From Papio anubis (Eukaryota > Chordata > Mammalia > Primates > Cercopithecidae), in the NCBI RefSeq assembly GCF_008728515.1, contig NC_044978.1, positions 2,127,771 to 2,191,770 on the forward strand: DNA of 64,000 nucleotides. Direction: 5' to 3'. The notes beneath the pieces are model-generated. The model was not told the DNA's origin and searched no databases. It saw only the letters and a list, made by a program, of their open reading frames with translations. Shown here piece after piece: positions 23,277 to 33,878 of the stretch; the first letter of the stretch is position 1; each line of letters starts with the position of its first letter. The position numbers and the translations under genes are program-made.

Positions 23277-23818
23277 AAGGATTCAAATACTTGAACAACA
23301 TGAGGGTGAAGGGTGCCAACACCCATGTAGTCGAAAATCCATATATAACTTTTGACTCCCCAGAACTTAAGTACTGTTAGCCTACTGTTGATAGGAAGCC
23401 TTACCAATAACATGAATAGTTGGTTAGCATGTATTTTTTATGTTTTATGGATATTATACTGTATTCTTACAATGAAGTAAGCTAGAAAAAGAAAATGTTA
23501 TTAAGAAAATCATAAGGAAGAGAAGAAACATTTAATATTTATTAAGTGGAAGTGGATCATTATAATCACCTTCATCCTCATCTTCACACTGAGTAGGCTG
23601 AGGAGGAGGAGGAGGACAGTGAGGGGCTGGTCTTTCTGTCCCAGAGGTGGCAGAGGTGGAAGAAGTGGAGGATATTTCTAAGATACACAGCTCATCTTCA
23701 AGTTTTTTGCAAATTGTCACAAATATCTAAAATTTTTTCCAATATATTTGTTTCTTGAAATTTGCATGTAAGTGGAACCATGCAGTTCAAACCTGTGTTG
23801 TTCAAGGGTCAACTGTAT
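23277..23818 (-). mobile_element. Tigger2-like (Tc1/mariner) DNA transposon relic
   Basis: Both ends carry related inverted termini: 'acttgaacaac' near 23290 and 'ttgttcaagggtcaactgta' at 23799-23818. The interior holds the family blocks 'gtcgaaaatccatatataacttttgactccc' (from about 23330) and 'aagtggaagtggatcat'. The minus-strand frame 23532-23720 (a CEDEDEGDYNDPLPLNKY-type end after a proline run) matches the acidic C-terminus of a Tigger transposase. At about 540 bp against roughly 2.7 kb for the full element, it is an internally deleted copy. Confidence 0.85.
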
Positions 23819-24530
23819 ACTGAAAGGCACACCCTTATTTCTGTACTACTAACAGAGATAATGCTGCTAATTCATTTATACAGGCTTTTTTTAAAAAATC
23901 ACTTCCAGTTTTAAAATTTTATACTTATGAAAGAGCTCCTCTAAACTTAGATAAGGATTTTAAAAATCATATAGTATTTTTTGTGGAATACAAAAAATGC
24001 TATAAGCCAAAAACACTGGAAATGTATGCCCAAGTCTTTGTATTGATTGTGAATTTTGTAAGAAAACATTGTGACTTGGTGGCTGTGTTTTTTGCTCAGC
24101 ATGCCATCAAAAGGGTGCTCTCTTGGGACTGAGCAATATTTCTCTGCTTTCAGTTCCATTTTTTTTTTTTGGCGCACTATAGGTAGTAGTTTTACCTGTA
24201 TAGCAGTAGTCAAATGTAGCATATCTTCATTTACTTGTAGATACCTTCCATAAAACTCTCTGTTAATGATTTACAAGAAAATATCAAATTATGGTTATTT
24301 CTCTAATGGCTAGTGTCTTTTTTACTAATATCAACTGTTATATTTTATGTAATACAAAATTGCTTTGTGCTTTATGTATTATAGTTTTATGTCCCTATCT
24401 TTCTGTAAACACAATAACTTATTTCACAGACAAATTATAGTGCCATCTATTTGGAGATATGTTAAACACTGAAACGCCACATATGGATCACAACACGCAA
24501 CACACACAACTCACTTGAAATCACGACAAA
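23819..24530. other. Intergenic, no recognised gene
   Basis: AT-rich, unassigned. Open frames at 23947-24253 on both strands show no domain. Confidence 0.5.
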
Positions 24531-24769
24531 TGAACCCCTGTGATCACATTTCTCATGTGCTGAGAAAATGAACCCATGTGATCACACCTCACACATGCTG
24601 AGAAAATGAACTCCTGTGATCACACCTGCTCACGTGCTGAGAAAATGAACCCATGTGATCACACCTCACACATGCTGAGCAAATGAACCCGTGTGATCAC
24701 ACCTGCTCACGTGCTGAGAAAATGAACCCCTGTGATCACACCTGCTCTCGTGCTGAGAAAATGAACCCA
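24531..24769. repeat. 38/39-bp tandem array (six units) with a palindromic core
   Basis: Units start at 24531, 24569, 24607, 24646, 24684 and 24723, with a partial seventh at 24762. Lengths are 38, 38, 39, 38, 39, 39. Every unit has TGAAC(C/T)C(C/A/G)TGTGATCACA or a one-base variant; TGTGATCACA is its own reverse complement. Units 2 and 4 share the variant CCTCACACATGCTGAG, and units 3 and 5 share CCTGCTCACGTGCTGAG, so a 77-bp two-unit block seems to have been copied. Units 2-6 contain TCACACCT, the T-box half-site; units 3 and 5 contain an E-box CACGTG. Confidence 0.95.
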
Positions 24770-25279
24770 CCAGTCTTCCCTTCACTCACTCCACTCCAAC
24801 CCTACTGGCTTCTTTGACTCTTTAAACACCCAGAGTTCATTGCTCTTTCGAGGGCATGCTCGTCCTGTTTCTTCTGCTGGATGCATTTCCCTTGGACTGT
24901 CACATGCCTGCCTCTTTCCCATCATCCAGATTGGACCGCACATGCCAGGGTCTTGGAAAGCTTTTCCTGACTCTTGTATTAAAAGTATTATCTGGCTGTA
25001 ACATCAGCTGCTCTGTAATAGCATGCTCTTTTGAGTTTTTAATATTATACCTCACTATGAAGAATGGTGCATACCAATAGAAATATGGATAAAATACAAA
25101 CCATATATGTTGTTTTGAATGTTTTCATAGTTACATTTTTAAAAAGAAACAGTAAAACTTAATTTTACTGTTATTTAACACTATACACCTAAACTATTTT
25201 CATTTCAACAAATCAAGGTAAAAATCATAAGTCATTTTATATTAAGTCTTCAGCAGTTCGTGAGCATTTTATACTTACA
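24770..25279. other. Intergenic, possible L2-like trace
   Basis: Around 24840-25030 the composition recalls an old L2 3' end, but the match is too weak to assign. No gene. Confidence 0.4.
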
Positions 25280-25375
25280 GCTCATTGCGTCCATATTGGC
25301 CACAGTTCATAGAGCAATGGCCACATGTGGCTGAGGGCTACTATGTTGGATGCTGCAGATTCTAAAATAAATTTA
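25280..25375. mobile_element. Possible old MER-type DNA transposon fragment
   Basis: The 'ggccacatgtggctgagggctac' core (around 25319) resembles a common non-autonomous MER element. Family and strand not certain. Confidence 0.45.
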
Positions 25376-25639
25376 TTTTTAAACTTATAGATCTGTCTAT
25401 CCATTTAATTATGCAGGTATGTGTTACCAGAATATCAATCCATAAAGTTTAGGGAATTTAAATCTCAAATTCATCACTGAATTATCACACCAGGAACAGT
25501 AACCTAAAATATAGTTGGCCCTGAATAATATTTGCTAACTTAAATAATAGATACGAAGTTTCAAACCAGAGATGTGAGTGTAGAGTTAACAGACAGGTTC
25601 ACAGGGCAAGATGGACTATTGAGAGAGGAGAAAATGTAG

Positions 25640-26262
25640 AGGCAAAGGTTCTCCAGCCACAGCATTTTGCGTGTCATACACTAACGGTGGACATGCAAAA
25701 TGGTACAGTTACTTTGAAAACAACTTGGCAGTTTACTGCAAAGTTAAATACGTACTTACCAAAAAACCCAGAAATCCTACTCCTCGGCATTGACCCGAGT
25801 GAAATAACCTACACTCCCACAAAAATCTATCCATGACTGTTTGTAATAGCTTTATTTGTAATTACTAAAAACTGGAAACCCAAATGCCATTTAACTGGTG
25901 AGTGAATAAATAAGCCGCGGTGCAGCCCACGATGGCATGAGTAGGACAAACAGTTGACATGTGCAACTGCAGAAGTGAAACTGACGTGCACTCAGGGAGA
26001 GGAGCCAACTGCTGCTGTACTGATACACACAGAAAAGGATACTCTGGACGATCCCATTCATATGAAATTCTAGAAAAGGCAAAACGATAGGGATGGAGAA
26101 CATCAGTGTCACCAGGAGGTGATGTCAGGGAGAGCATGAGGGACAGTAGGAGGGATTCCCCAGGAGCTGCTCTGTAGTTCACAGAACTGCACACAGAAGA
26201 GAATTAACTTTACTGTATGGAAAAAAAACCTATAAGTTAATAAAAATTGAAATGCTTTTTTT
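25640..26262 (+). mobile_element. Old L1M 3' end
   Basis: Sense-strand end of L1 ORF2 and 3' UTR ('cagaaatcctactcctcggcat' near 25768, 'ggatactctggacgatcccattcatatgaa' from about 26038, terminal 'ataaaaattgaaa'). Degenerate. The minus frames at 25865-26194 are antisense shadow. Confidence 0.75.
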
Positions 26263-27458
26263 TTTTTTAATATAGGAGCTCCAGAAAGTGGGCATCTGAT
26301 ATTATAGATGTGTTAGGAGGCAAGTAGGTGGCATCTGCTGAGACCAGCTACCCGTGAGGTGGGAGGGAGCAAGGAAGGAGACTGGAAAGCAGGGACTGGG
26401 AAGCAGGCAAGGGGCCTGCAGAGAAATCCGTGCCAGGAGCAAAAGGAGATCTAGCAGGACTTGTGCCTCCCCAGAGGCCAGCCCTGAGAACCAAGGTGAG
26501 TCCTCAGGCCTGGGAGGAAGACTCACACCCAGCCTGGGGACCCTGATCCTAGGCCACAGCAAGACAGCCTCACAGTGTCTTCTCTTCTTCCCTGCTTTGC
26601 TGGAGGCAGCTCTTTATCTAACAGATTACATGTGTGCCTTTTTGCTTTAACAACAAAGCCTCTCACGATGGTACTGAGCTCCTGGCCTTTCAGTTATGCC
26701 CATTTCCCAGCATCCCTTGAATGTAGGTGCCCCCAAATGCCTAACCTTGATCAGTGGCAAACAAACAGAAGTGATGTGGTGGCTGAAGTATTGTATTTCT
26801 GAAAGAAATTCAAGTTAGGACTGTGCAGGTTGCCCTAATGGAAGCAGCGTAGAGAGACAGGAACAGGCAGGAATTAGACCTACAAGGGAGGGTGGAAAAA
26901 CAGAATTCGAAAACGAAGCTCAGGAGGAAGGACAAAGAAATGGGAATTGAATTGAATGAAGAACCAAGTTCTACTCAGAGGAAGGAGGACTTTCAAAAAG
27001 TCAGTTGGAGCTCATGGGGCAGAGAGAGAGAGAGGGAAAATGAGGCTGGATTCTAACTGCACATTGTTCTGTGGTGGTAGGAACCAGGTCTTATAGCACA
27101 GTACGTTAGGCTAATGTTAGCCTCCAAAAGCTAACTGAACTTAGTACCTACATTTTGGTTTTGTTTTACAGGAGTTAAGGAATTAGGTTATATATTTATA
27201 CACACCACAAGTCGATTCCCACTCCTCTACCCCACTGCTCATAACTCTACTTTTTAAATAGTTATTTTTCTTATATTATTTGAGATTATTACACATAAGT
27301 GAAATCAGGCAAGAAAGTGCAAGCATCTTAAGAGAAAGATGACTTTTTCAGACCTGAGTATACAGGTCTGCTTATGCACCCTCAATGAGTTTGTTTTCTG
27401 TGTTAAGCTTGAGTGCTATTTCTTTGAGGGGCATAGAAGACTCAGATTTTTGTTTGTA
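26263..27458. other. Intergenic, no recognised gene
   Basis: Begins with a T12 tract. The GC-richer block 26340-26580 is open on both strands (98 and 86 codons), but neither frame shows a known domain. A good splice-donor-like AAGGTGAGT lies near 26492-26500; alone it does not support an exon. A (GA)n run lies at 27021-27035. Confidence 0.45.
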
Positions 27459-27747
27459 GTTTTTTTGAGATGGAGTCTTCCTCTGTCGCCCAGGCTGGAA
27501 TGCAGTGGTGCAATCTTGGCTCACTGCAACCTCTGCCTCCTGGGTTCAAACGACTTTTCTGCCTCAGCCTCCCAAGTAGCTGGAACTACAGGTGCGTGCC
27601 ACCACACCTGGCTAATTTTTGTATTTTTAGTAGAGATGGGCTTTCATCATATTGGCCAGGCTGGTCTCAAACTCCTGACCTCGTGATCTGCCCGCCTCGG
27701 CCTCCCAAAGTGTTGGGATTACAGGTGTGAGCCACTGCACCCACCCC
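27459..27747 (-). mobile_element. Alu element (antisense)
   Basis: Near full-length antisense Alu starting at a short T tract, ending 'gtgagccactgcaccca'. The plus-strand frames 27339-27730 are translated antisense Alu. Confidence 0.95.
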
Positions 27748-27949
27748 TTCATATTTTGAGACTTAAATTACTAGTGAAAATGAATTTTTAATATAATTCA
27801 ATAAGCAGAAATATTTGAGAAGTTATGTCAAGTGAACTGCCCTATAATATTTTTTCCCAATCAGCCTCACTTAGTGGGAACATTCTTGGTTGAGCAACCA
27901 TGTAGTGACAATCTGCAGCACTGATGACATCCTTCCTCTGTCCTGGATG

Positions 27950-28135
27950 CTGAGTGAAGTGCTGCCTTCGTGGTTGGACATTTGCCACACACCAGATAGG
28001 AAAGCTGAGGCTTCCTGAAGTCCAGCGAGGTCCCGAGTTCCCATTCCCTGGTAAGCGACGAGACAGGGTCTAAACTCAAACTGGAAGATTCTAAAGCCTG
28101 TTCGATTACCCCTGTTCTATACTGCTTCATTTGAA
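27950..28135 (-). mobile_element. MIR element
   Basis: Reverse complement of the MIR core: an 'aggaaagctgaggct' block, then 'ctaaactcaaactggaag' and 'gattacccctgttctatactgc'. Old mammalian SINE. Confidence 0.7.
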
Positions 28136-29123
28136 GACAGGAAACATATGGGAAATGAAATCTGTGAATGGGAAATGTAGATTATAAGGAATAGCTTGGG
28201 CTGGATGCAGGACTTCTAATTTACACAGAAAGGACCTTAGATTGTGCAGAAATAAGTTGTGTTTTTGCAATTAGTTCTCTCTTGGGATTGTTAAAAGATT
28301 TTTCCAGATATCCCTTAAGAGTAAAGATGGTAAAAAAGTACATTTGTACTTTTCGTACCATAGAGGCAAAACATTAAATCAGGTATATTTCTTGGGAAAA
28401 GAGAAAATTTTTGTTTTGTTTTCTAAATTATAACATTATATTCATTAATTTACTCTAACTTATTCAGAAAGTAGGATCTCACTAAAGTAGTTGTAAAAAA
28501 TAGCCTTTGAATTTTGCAAGGCAGTTGTATAAAGATATTATAGATATTAAGTGACAATTCTTTGGATTGTTGATTTTATTTATTTGGTTAATTCAGTAAA
28601 TGAGCTCTTATGTCACGTTAGGAAATATATGCACTTATGGTTCCCCAAACTTGAAAATAACTAGTCAACTCTTTATTTCCTTCAACAGAAACAAAGGGAA
28701 GCAAAAACTTCTCCAAATGTTCCCTTTGAAAGCAGACCTTTTTAGGAAATTGCTAATACTCCTAATCACAGTCATGTGGCAATGTGGCAATAATTTAAAG
28801 ATACCTTTCCTTTATAAAAGAGTTAACACAACAATTCTTACAAAAAAAAAAAAAACCTAATTATCAGGACTGTTCTTCTGAAATGAAGAAAATCAACAAA
28901 ACTATTGCCTCCTCTTTTATAGGCAGGGCCCTGGCCCAGAAGCTGGCTGAACCCCTGTTGTATCCATGTACAGTTCTGGTAGTCCTAAGCCTCTCATCTC
29001 TGGCCCTCTGCTAGCTGACCTTTTTCCCTCCCCACTGCATACTCATTTATGCCTCATTTCATGTCATTTTTATCTCACCTCTCATTTACTTATCTATGTT
29101 TTGATTACAAAAAATATTTATTG
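28136..29123. other. Intergenic, no recognised gene
   Basis: AT-rich unassigned DNA; an A13 tract near 28842-28855 and no domain in the short frames. Confidence 0.5.
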
Positions 29124-29430
29124 GGCCAGGTGTGGTGGTTCACACCTGTAATCCCGGCACTTTGGGAGGCTGAGGTGGGCAGATCACGAGGTCGGGAGAT
29201 CGAGACCATCCTGGCTAACACAGTGAAACCCTGTCTCTACTAAAAATACAAAAAATTAGCCGGGTGCGGTGGCGGGCGCCTGTAATCCCAGCTACTCGGG
29301 AGGCTGAGGCAGGAGAATTGCTTGAATCCAGGAGGCGGAGGTTGCAGTGAGCTGAGATTGTGCCACTGCACTCCAGCCTGGGTGACAGAGCAAGAATCCA
29401 TCTCAGAAAATAAAAATAAACAAACGAAAA
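29124..29430 (+). mobile_element. Alu element
   Basis: Full-length sense Alu (GGCCAGGTGTGGTGG start, both arms present, A-rich tail with AAAT/AAAC interruptions). Minus frame 29240-29578 is its antisense translation. Confidence 0.96.
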
Positions 29431-30011
29431 TTATATATTGAAAATGTGTTACACACTTTGTACTTGATGTGCTAGATAAGGAACTTCCCTTTAGTTTACA
29501 CATGATGCTGTGAGTTGGGGAAGTTAAGTGAACTGCAGCCTGGTGCAAGTTGTCAGACATGGTGATGAGCACTGCCATCCTCTTGACCTCACAATGGCTG
29601 CCTGAGGCTTGCCATCACTCCTCCGACCCTTTAACACCTGTCTCAGTTGTTTCTTTTGTCTGCACACTTAAAGGTTTACACTGCTGGGCCCTCATTCTTC
29701 TGTATACCAATAATAACGTTGGAGAAGAGCTGCTGGTAGGGACAGTGGCCAGCAAAAGGGACACTGAGAAGTGAAAATATTTCTGCAGATAACCGAGAAT
29801 AGACTACACTAGAAAGAGTTCTAATATTTAGCAATTTTTGTGGTTTTTCTACTATGTACAAGTCTCTGTGCTAGGGATTGAGAACATAAAGATGAATACA
29901 GCATAGCTCTTTCTTTAAGAAATTTGAAATATAGCTGGGGGTGGGGTGTGATGTGTTTTAGCTCATTTCTCAAATTAACTCATCCGAATTTCGCTTTTTT
30001 TTTAATTAAGT
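29431..30011. other. Intergenic, possible old repeat trace
   Basis: Around 29835-29920 ('ctactatgtacaagtctctgtgctagggattgag' spread) looks like an old mammalian interspersed repeat, family not assigned. No gene. Confidence 0.4.
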
Positions 30012-30080
30012 GATGGTGCCACTGCACTCTAGCCTGGGTGACAGGTGAGACTCCGTCAAAAAAAAAAAAAAAAAAAAAAA
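30012..30080 (+). mobile_element. 5'-truncated Alu 3' end with A tail
   Basis: Only the last roughly 45 bp of an Alu right arm (GTGCCACTGCACTCTAGCCTG) plus a 24-base A tail. It is preceded by T-rich DNA, not by the rest of the Alu. Confidence 0.9.
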
Positions 30081-30372
30081 ACTCACCTGAAAACCTTAGG
30101 ATTGCTATGTGTGCTATTTTACTTTACGTTTATTATTTTAAAATTGTTTTTAAGAATAGTTTTTTAACTGAAACAAGTGGCTGTTAAAAGTAAAGGTGGC
30201 ATTTCTCTCCGAAATTGTAGTTTAACAATGTGAGTATATGTTTCCTTATTTGGGGCTTTCATGGTATAATTTCAGGTTAATAGTATTTTATGTGACTTCA
30301 CTTTCAATACTTTCAATGGTCTTTGAATATAAATGCAGTCTCCACATTCCATAAATATGTTCAGTGCTCACC

Positions 30373-30826
30373 ATTTTTTTTTAAATTTAAATTTTAAGTT
30401 TCAGGATCCATGTACAGGACGTGCAGGTTTGTTACACAGGTAAACGTGTGCCATGGTGGTTTGCTGCACCCGTCAACCTGTCCCCTAAGTGTGAAGTGCT
30501 GCATGCGTCAGCTATTTAGTTATCCTGATGATCTCCCTCCCCGTCCCCCTCCTGCAGCCCCAAGTGTGTGTCATTCCCTTGCCTGAGTCCATGTGTTTTC
30601 ATTGTCCAGCTCTCATTTATAAGTGAGAACATGCGACATTTATTTGGTTTTCTGTTCCTGTGTTAGTTTGCTGAGGATGATGGCTTCCAGCTTCATCCAT
30701 GTCCCTGCAAAGGACATGATCTCCTTCCTTTTTATGGCTGCGTAGTATTCCGTGGTGTATATGTGCCACATTTTCTCTGTCCAGTCTATCACTGATGGGC
30801 ATTTGGGTTGGTTCCAAGTCTTCGTT
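30373..30826 (-). mobile_element. Antisense L1 3' end (primate L1PA/L1PB type)
   Basis: Poly-T head followed by the antisense 3' UTR and ORF2 end ('gtgcaggtttgttacacagg' at 30421, 'gtgagaacatgcgacattt' near 30623, 'cttcatccatgtccctgcaaagg' from about 30691). 5'-truncated at about 30826, where a younger Alu is inserted. Confidence 0.93.
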
Positions 30827-30840
30827 ATTCCTACTATTCT

Positions 30841-31136
30841 TTTTTTTTTTTTTTGAGACGGAGTCTTGCTCTGTCACCCAGGCTGGAGTACAGTGGCTGG
30901 ATCTCGGCTCACTGCAAGCTCTGCCTCCCGGGTTCACGCCATTCTCTTGCCTCAGCCTCCCGAGTAGCTGGGACTACAGGCGCCCACCACCTCGCCTGGC
31001 TAGTTTTTTGTGTTTTTTAGTAGAGACGGGGTTTCACCGTGTTAGCCAGGATGGTCTCGATCTCCTGACCTCGTGATCCGCCCGTCTCGGCCTCCCAAAG
31101 TGCTGGGATTACAGGCTTGAGCCACCGCGCCCGGCC
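30841..31136 (-). mobile_element. AluY-like element with perfect target-site duplication
   Basis: Antisense Alu with low divergence. The 'ctgcaagctctgcctcccgg' followed by 'ttcacgccattctc' matches the younger AluY pattern. It is flanked by identical 14-bp direct repeats ATTCCTACTATTCT at 30827-30840 and 31137-31150. Confidence 0.96.
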
Positions 31137-31333
31137 ATTCCTACTATTCTTAAAAGGAAAAGACATTACACTCATGGAGTTTACTTAAAATCATAAGCAC
31201 TCTGATATAAAATTGTCTGAGCCAAAACAACTTTGAAAGAGACAGACACCTCCTTTCTAAAGTGCATGCATGCTCTAAGCTCCTGGTACGTAAGAACTCC
31301 ATTGGAGTTCCATCTTCCGAAGGAGCTGGTGCT

Positions 31334-31670
31334 AGGCCGGGGATGGTGGCTCAGGCCTGTAATCCTAACACTTTGGGAGGCCGAGGCGGGTGGATCACTT
31401 GAGGCCAGGAGTTTGAGACCAGCCTGACCAACATGACGAAACCCCATCTCCACTAAAAATACAAAAAATTAGCTGGACATAGTGGTGCACACTTGTAATC
31501 CCAGCTACTCGGGAGGCAGAGGCACCAGAATTCTTGAAACCCAGGAGGCAGAGGTTGCAGTGAGCCGACATTGTGCCACTGTACTCCAGCCTGGGTGACA
31601 GAGTGAGACTCCATCTCAAAATAAATAAATAAAATAAAATAAAATAAATAAATAAATAAATAAATAAATA
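31334..31670 (+). mobile_element. Alu element with (AAAT)n tail
   Basis: Full-length sense Alu; the tail has become AAATAAAT/AAAAT units (31618-31670). Flanking 14-bp duplications AAGGAGCTGGTGCT (31320-31333) and AAGGACCTGGTGCT (31671-31684) differ at one base. Minus frames 31181-31737 are antisense Alu. Confidence 0.96.
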
Positions 31671-31684
31671 AAGGACCTGGTGCT

Positions 31685-33710
31685 GTACCATAGAAGCTGC
31701 TCACAACAATATATTTGCTGAATTCATCTTTATGCAATGAGTATATTCTATAGATTTAAATCTTTCTCTGTTTTATTACATTAGTGCAACTTCTTCAAGT
31801 GTTTCCACAGCCAGGTGATAGATCACACGTTCCCAGTCGGTCGTTTCTTCCAGCAGTATGTAAATGTAGGTTGAGATGATGCTTCTCCTTGTCTCCAACA
31901 ATTAAAAAAGTTGAACAAAGCACAGAGTTTAGAGTCACCAAGATAATACAGAACTATGCCATTAAAAAAGACAAAGTTCCTTGTTTCGTTTTCCAGCTAT
32001 TCGGAGATAAAGATTTCAGAATTTTTAGTTCATGAAGTATTCAATTCAGTTTTAAAATCTTTGAATAATTAAACAGTGGCAAAATTGTATATACATTTCA
32101 CTTATTAATGGAAGAACAACTAGTTAAAATATGAAAATGAAATCAATAATTTGTGTTGTATACTTTTTTCTCCTGTTCAATTAGTTATGTTTTAGGTCAT
32201 GTTTTTATTTATTTATTTATTTATTTACCTTTAGCATTCAAAATTGGTCACTAGAGCAATTTTAAAGTTAACTTAGTAAGACAGATTTAATGTTAAGAAT
32301 GCAAATATTTCTTGAAGTATTATCCATTGGGAATTTGCCTGGCTTTATATCTCCAAGCACAGCCCTATAATCATGTGAATATTTAATCCTAATTATCTGT
32401 CATACTTAAAAAATCCTACACCTACTTCACAATTTTATGGACACTATACAAATCTCACAGGTCCATGTGATAAAATAACATATATAACACCCTTCGAAAA
32501 GATTCTGAAAAATTAGCATTTAAAATAAAATTCATACCAAGCCAGTAGATGAATGGCTAAAGAAGCAGTTAATATTTCACATAGTAACACAGCATAATTT
32601 CCATTTCTCTATAAAAAAGCATTTGTTGAATTTTATATCATCTGGTAATGTAAAAACAACACACTTAATTTTAATAACTAAAACAAACTCCATATGTTAG
32701 CAAAAAGTTTTGAGATGTGAACCCGATGCTAAAAGCATAAATAGAATAATGTTTTTCTCACATGGAGAAAATGTATAAGAAAGTTTTTTTTCTGACACAG
32801 TTCTAAAGGATTTATATCTAGAGTTTAAGTGGGCTATTGGCTGACAGTGGGCTATTGGCTGACAGCTCTCAGACAGATTCTGGTTTATGGACTGTAATAT
32901 TTATAACCAACCTCTTTGCCTCCTTCCAGAAGATGGGAATGGCTGCAGAAGCAAGAATTAAACCAACAGCCTGCTCAATAAGCCCCTTGGTCTTTCTCTT
33001 TCTGTTTCATTGGGACTTTATTATTATCTTAATAATCAGGTTAGTCCCATCATCTCCAAGCTCTCTCTTTCTACTGGGTGCACCTGTATACTTCAAACGT
33101 GTATACAGAGGAAGTTTTTACTAAAGCACTTGCTTCCAGTTACTCTTCCATTTTTTCAATTTTATTTAAAAAATATTTCTTAAACATCTCTCCCCAAATT
33201 TGTGATTTTTGCCTACATTTTCATTGCAAGGTTGGTTGTTTTGTTTGGTGTTTTGGTCTAATCCTAACCTAACTGAGCTGTAAGAATAGTTTGCTTTTAT
33301 TAATATGACTATAAAAGCAAGTCCTATTGTTTACAAAATATCAAAAGCCATGATGGTTTTCCTCGGCTTGCTGCTTTGCTTATATTTATCCATAAACAAA
33401 GTCTATCCTATGTGCTGCTCTCTATTAAGGGCAAGGAGGACACACGAGGCAAACGGCTGAAGAAACTCATTTATCTAATGACAAATCGGAAAGTTTGGAA
33501 TGGCGCATTAACAGGGCATTGCTATGAAAAGAAATTGTGAAGACATAAATTTCAGTTTAATGTTTTCCAATAGTATTTTAATTTGAAAAGGTAGGTGTTT
33601 TCCTATATGCTTATTTAAACATGATATATTTTTTCATGTTACTGACACCAAGGAGACTCCAGTCCTACTAATTGTATCCACTGCTCCTCCTGAAGTGGGA
33701 ACAGCACTTC
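31685..33710. other. AT-rich intergenic DNA
   Basis: No gene, Alu or clear L1. Contains a short (TTTA)n at 32205-32227. The imperfect 18-bp direct duplication near 32830-32860 (GTGGGCTATTGGCTGACA twice) is local. The 95-codon frame at 32837-33124 has no domain. Confidence 0.5.
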
Positions 33711-33878
33711 ACACAGACTCAGAATCCCGGAGACGTGGACTCCCACAGACTCAGAATCCCGGAGACGTGGACTCCCACAGACCTGGGACCCCGGAGACGT
33801 GGACTCCCACAGACCCGGGACCCCGGAGACGTGGACTCACAGAGACCTGGAATCCTGGAGACGTGGACTCACAGAGAC
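33711..33878. repeat. 32-bp minisatellite, about five units, CpG-containing
   Basis: The shared core AGACGTGGACTC recurs at 33731, 33763, 33795, 33827 and 33859, exactly 32 bp apart. Units share CACAGAC(T/C)(C/T/G)..CCGGAGACGTGGACTCC. The fifth unit is more diverged (ATCCTGGAG). GC-rich and CpG-bearing in an AT-rich region. Because 32 is not a multiple of 3, the overlapping plus-strand frames at 33672-33922 cycle through all three readings of the repeat and are not a gene. Confidence 0.95.

Noticed and set aside
24531..24769. CRISPR array
   Set aside because: The units are continuous variants of one sequence with no unique spacers, and the genome is clearly primate; it is a minisatellite.
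26354..26650. Possible exon with donor-like AAGGTGAGT near 26492
   Set aside because: A single donor match with no paired acceptor, no domain in the frame and no repeat-independent support is not enough.
30795..31076. Proteins with ETESCSVTQAGVQW / SPRLECSG motifs, here and at many other places
   Set aside because: These are the standard translations of antisense Alu sequence.
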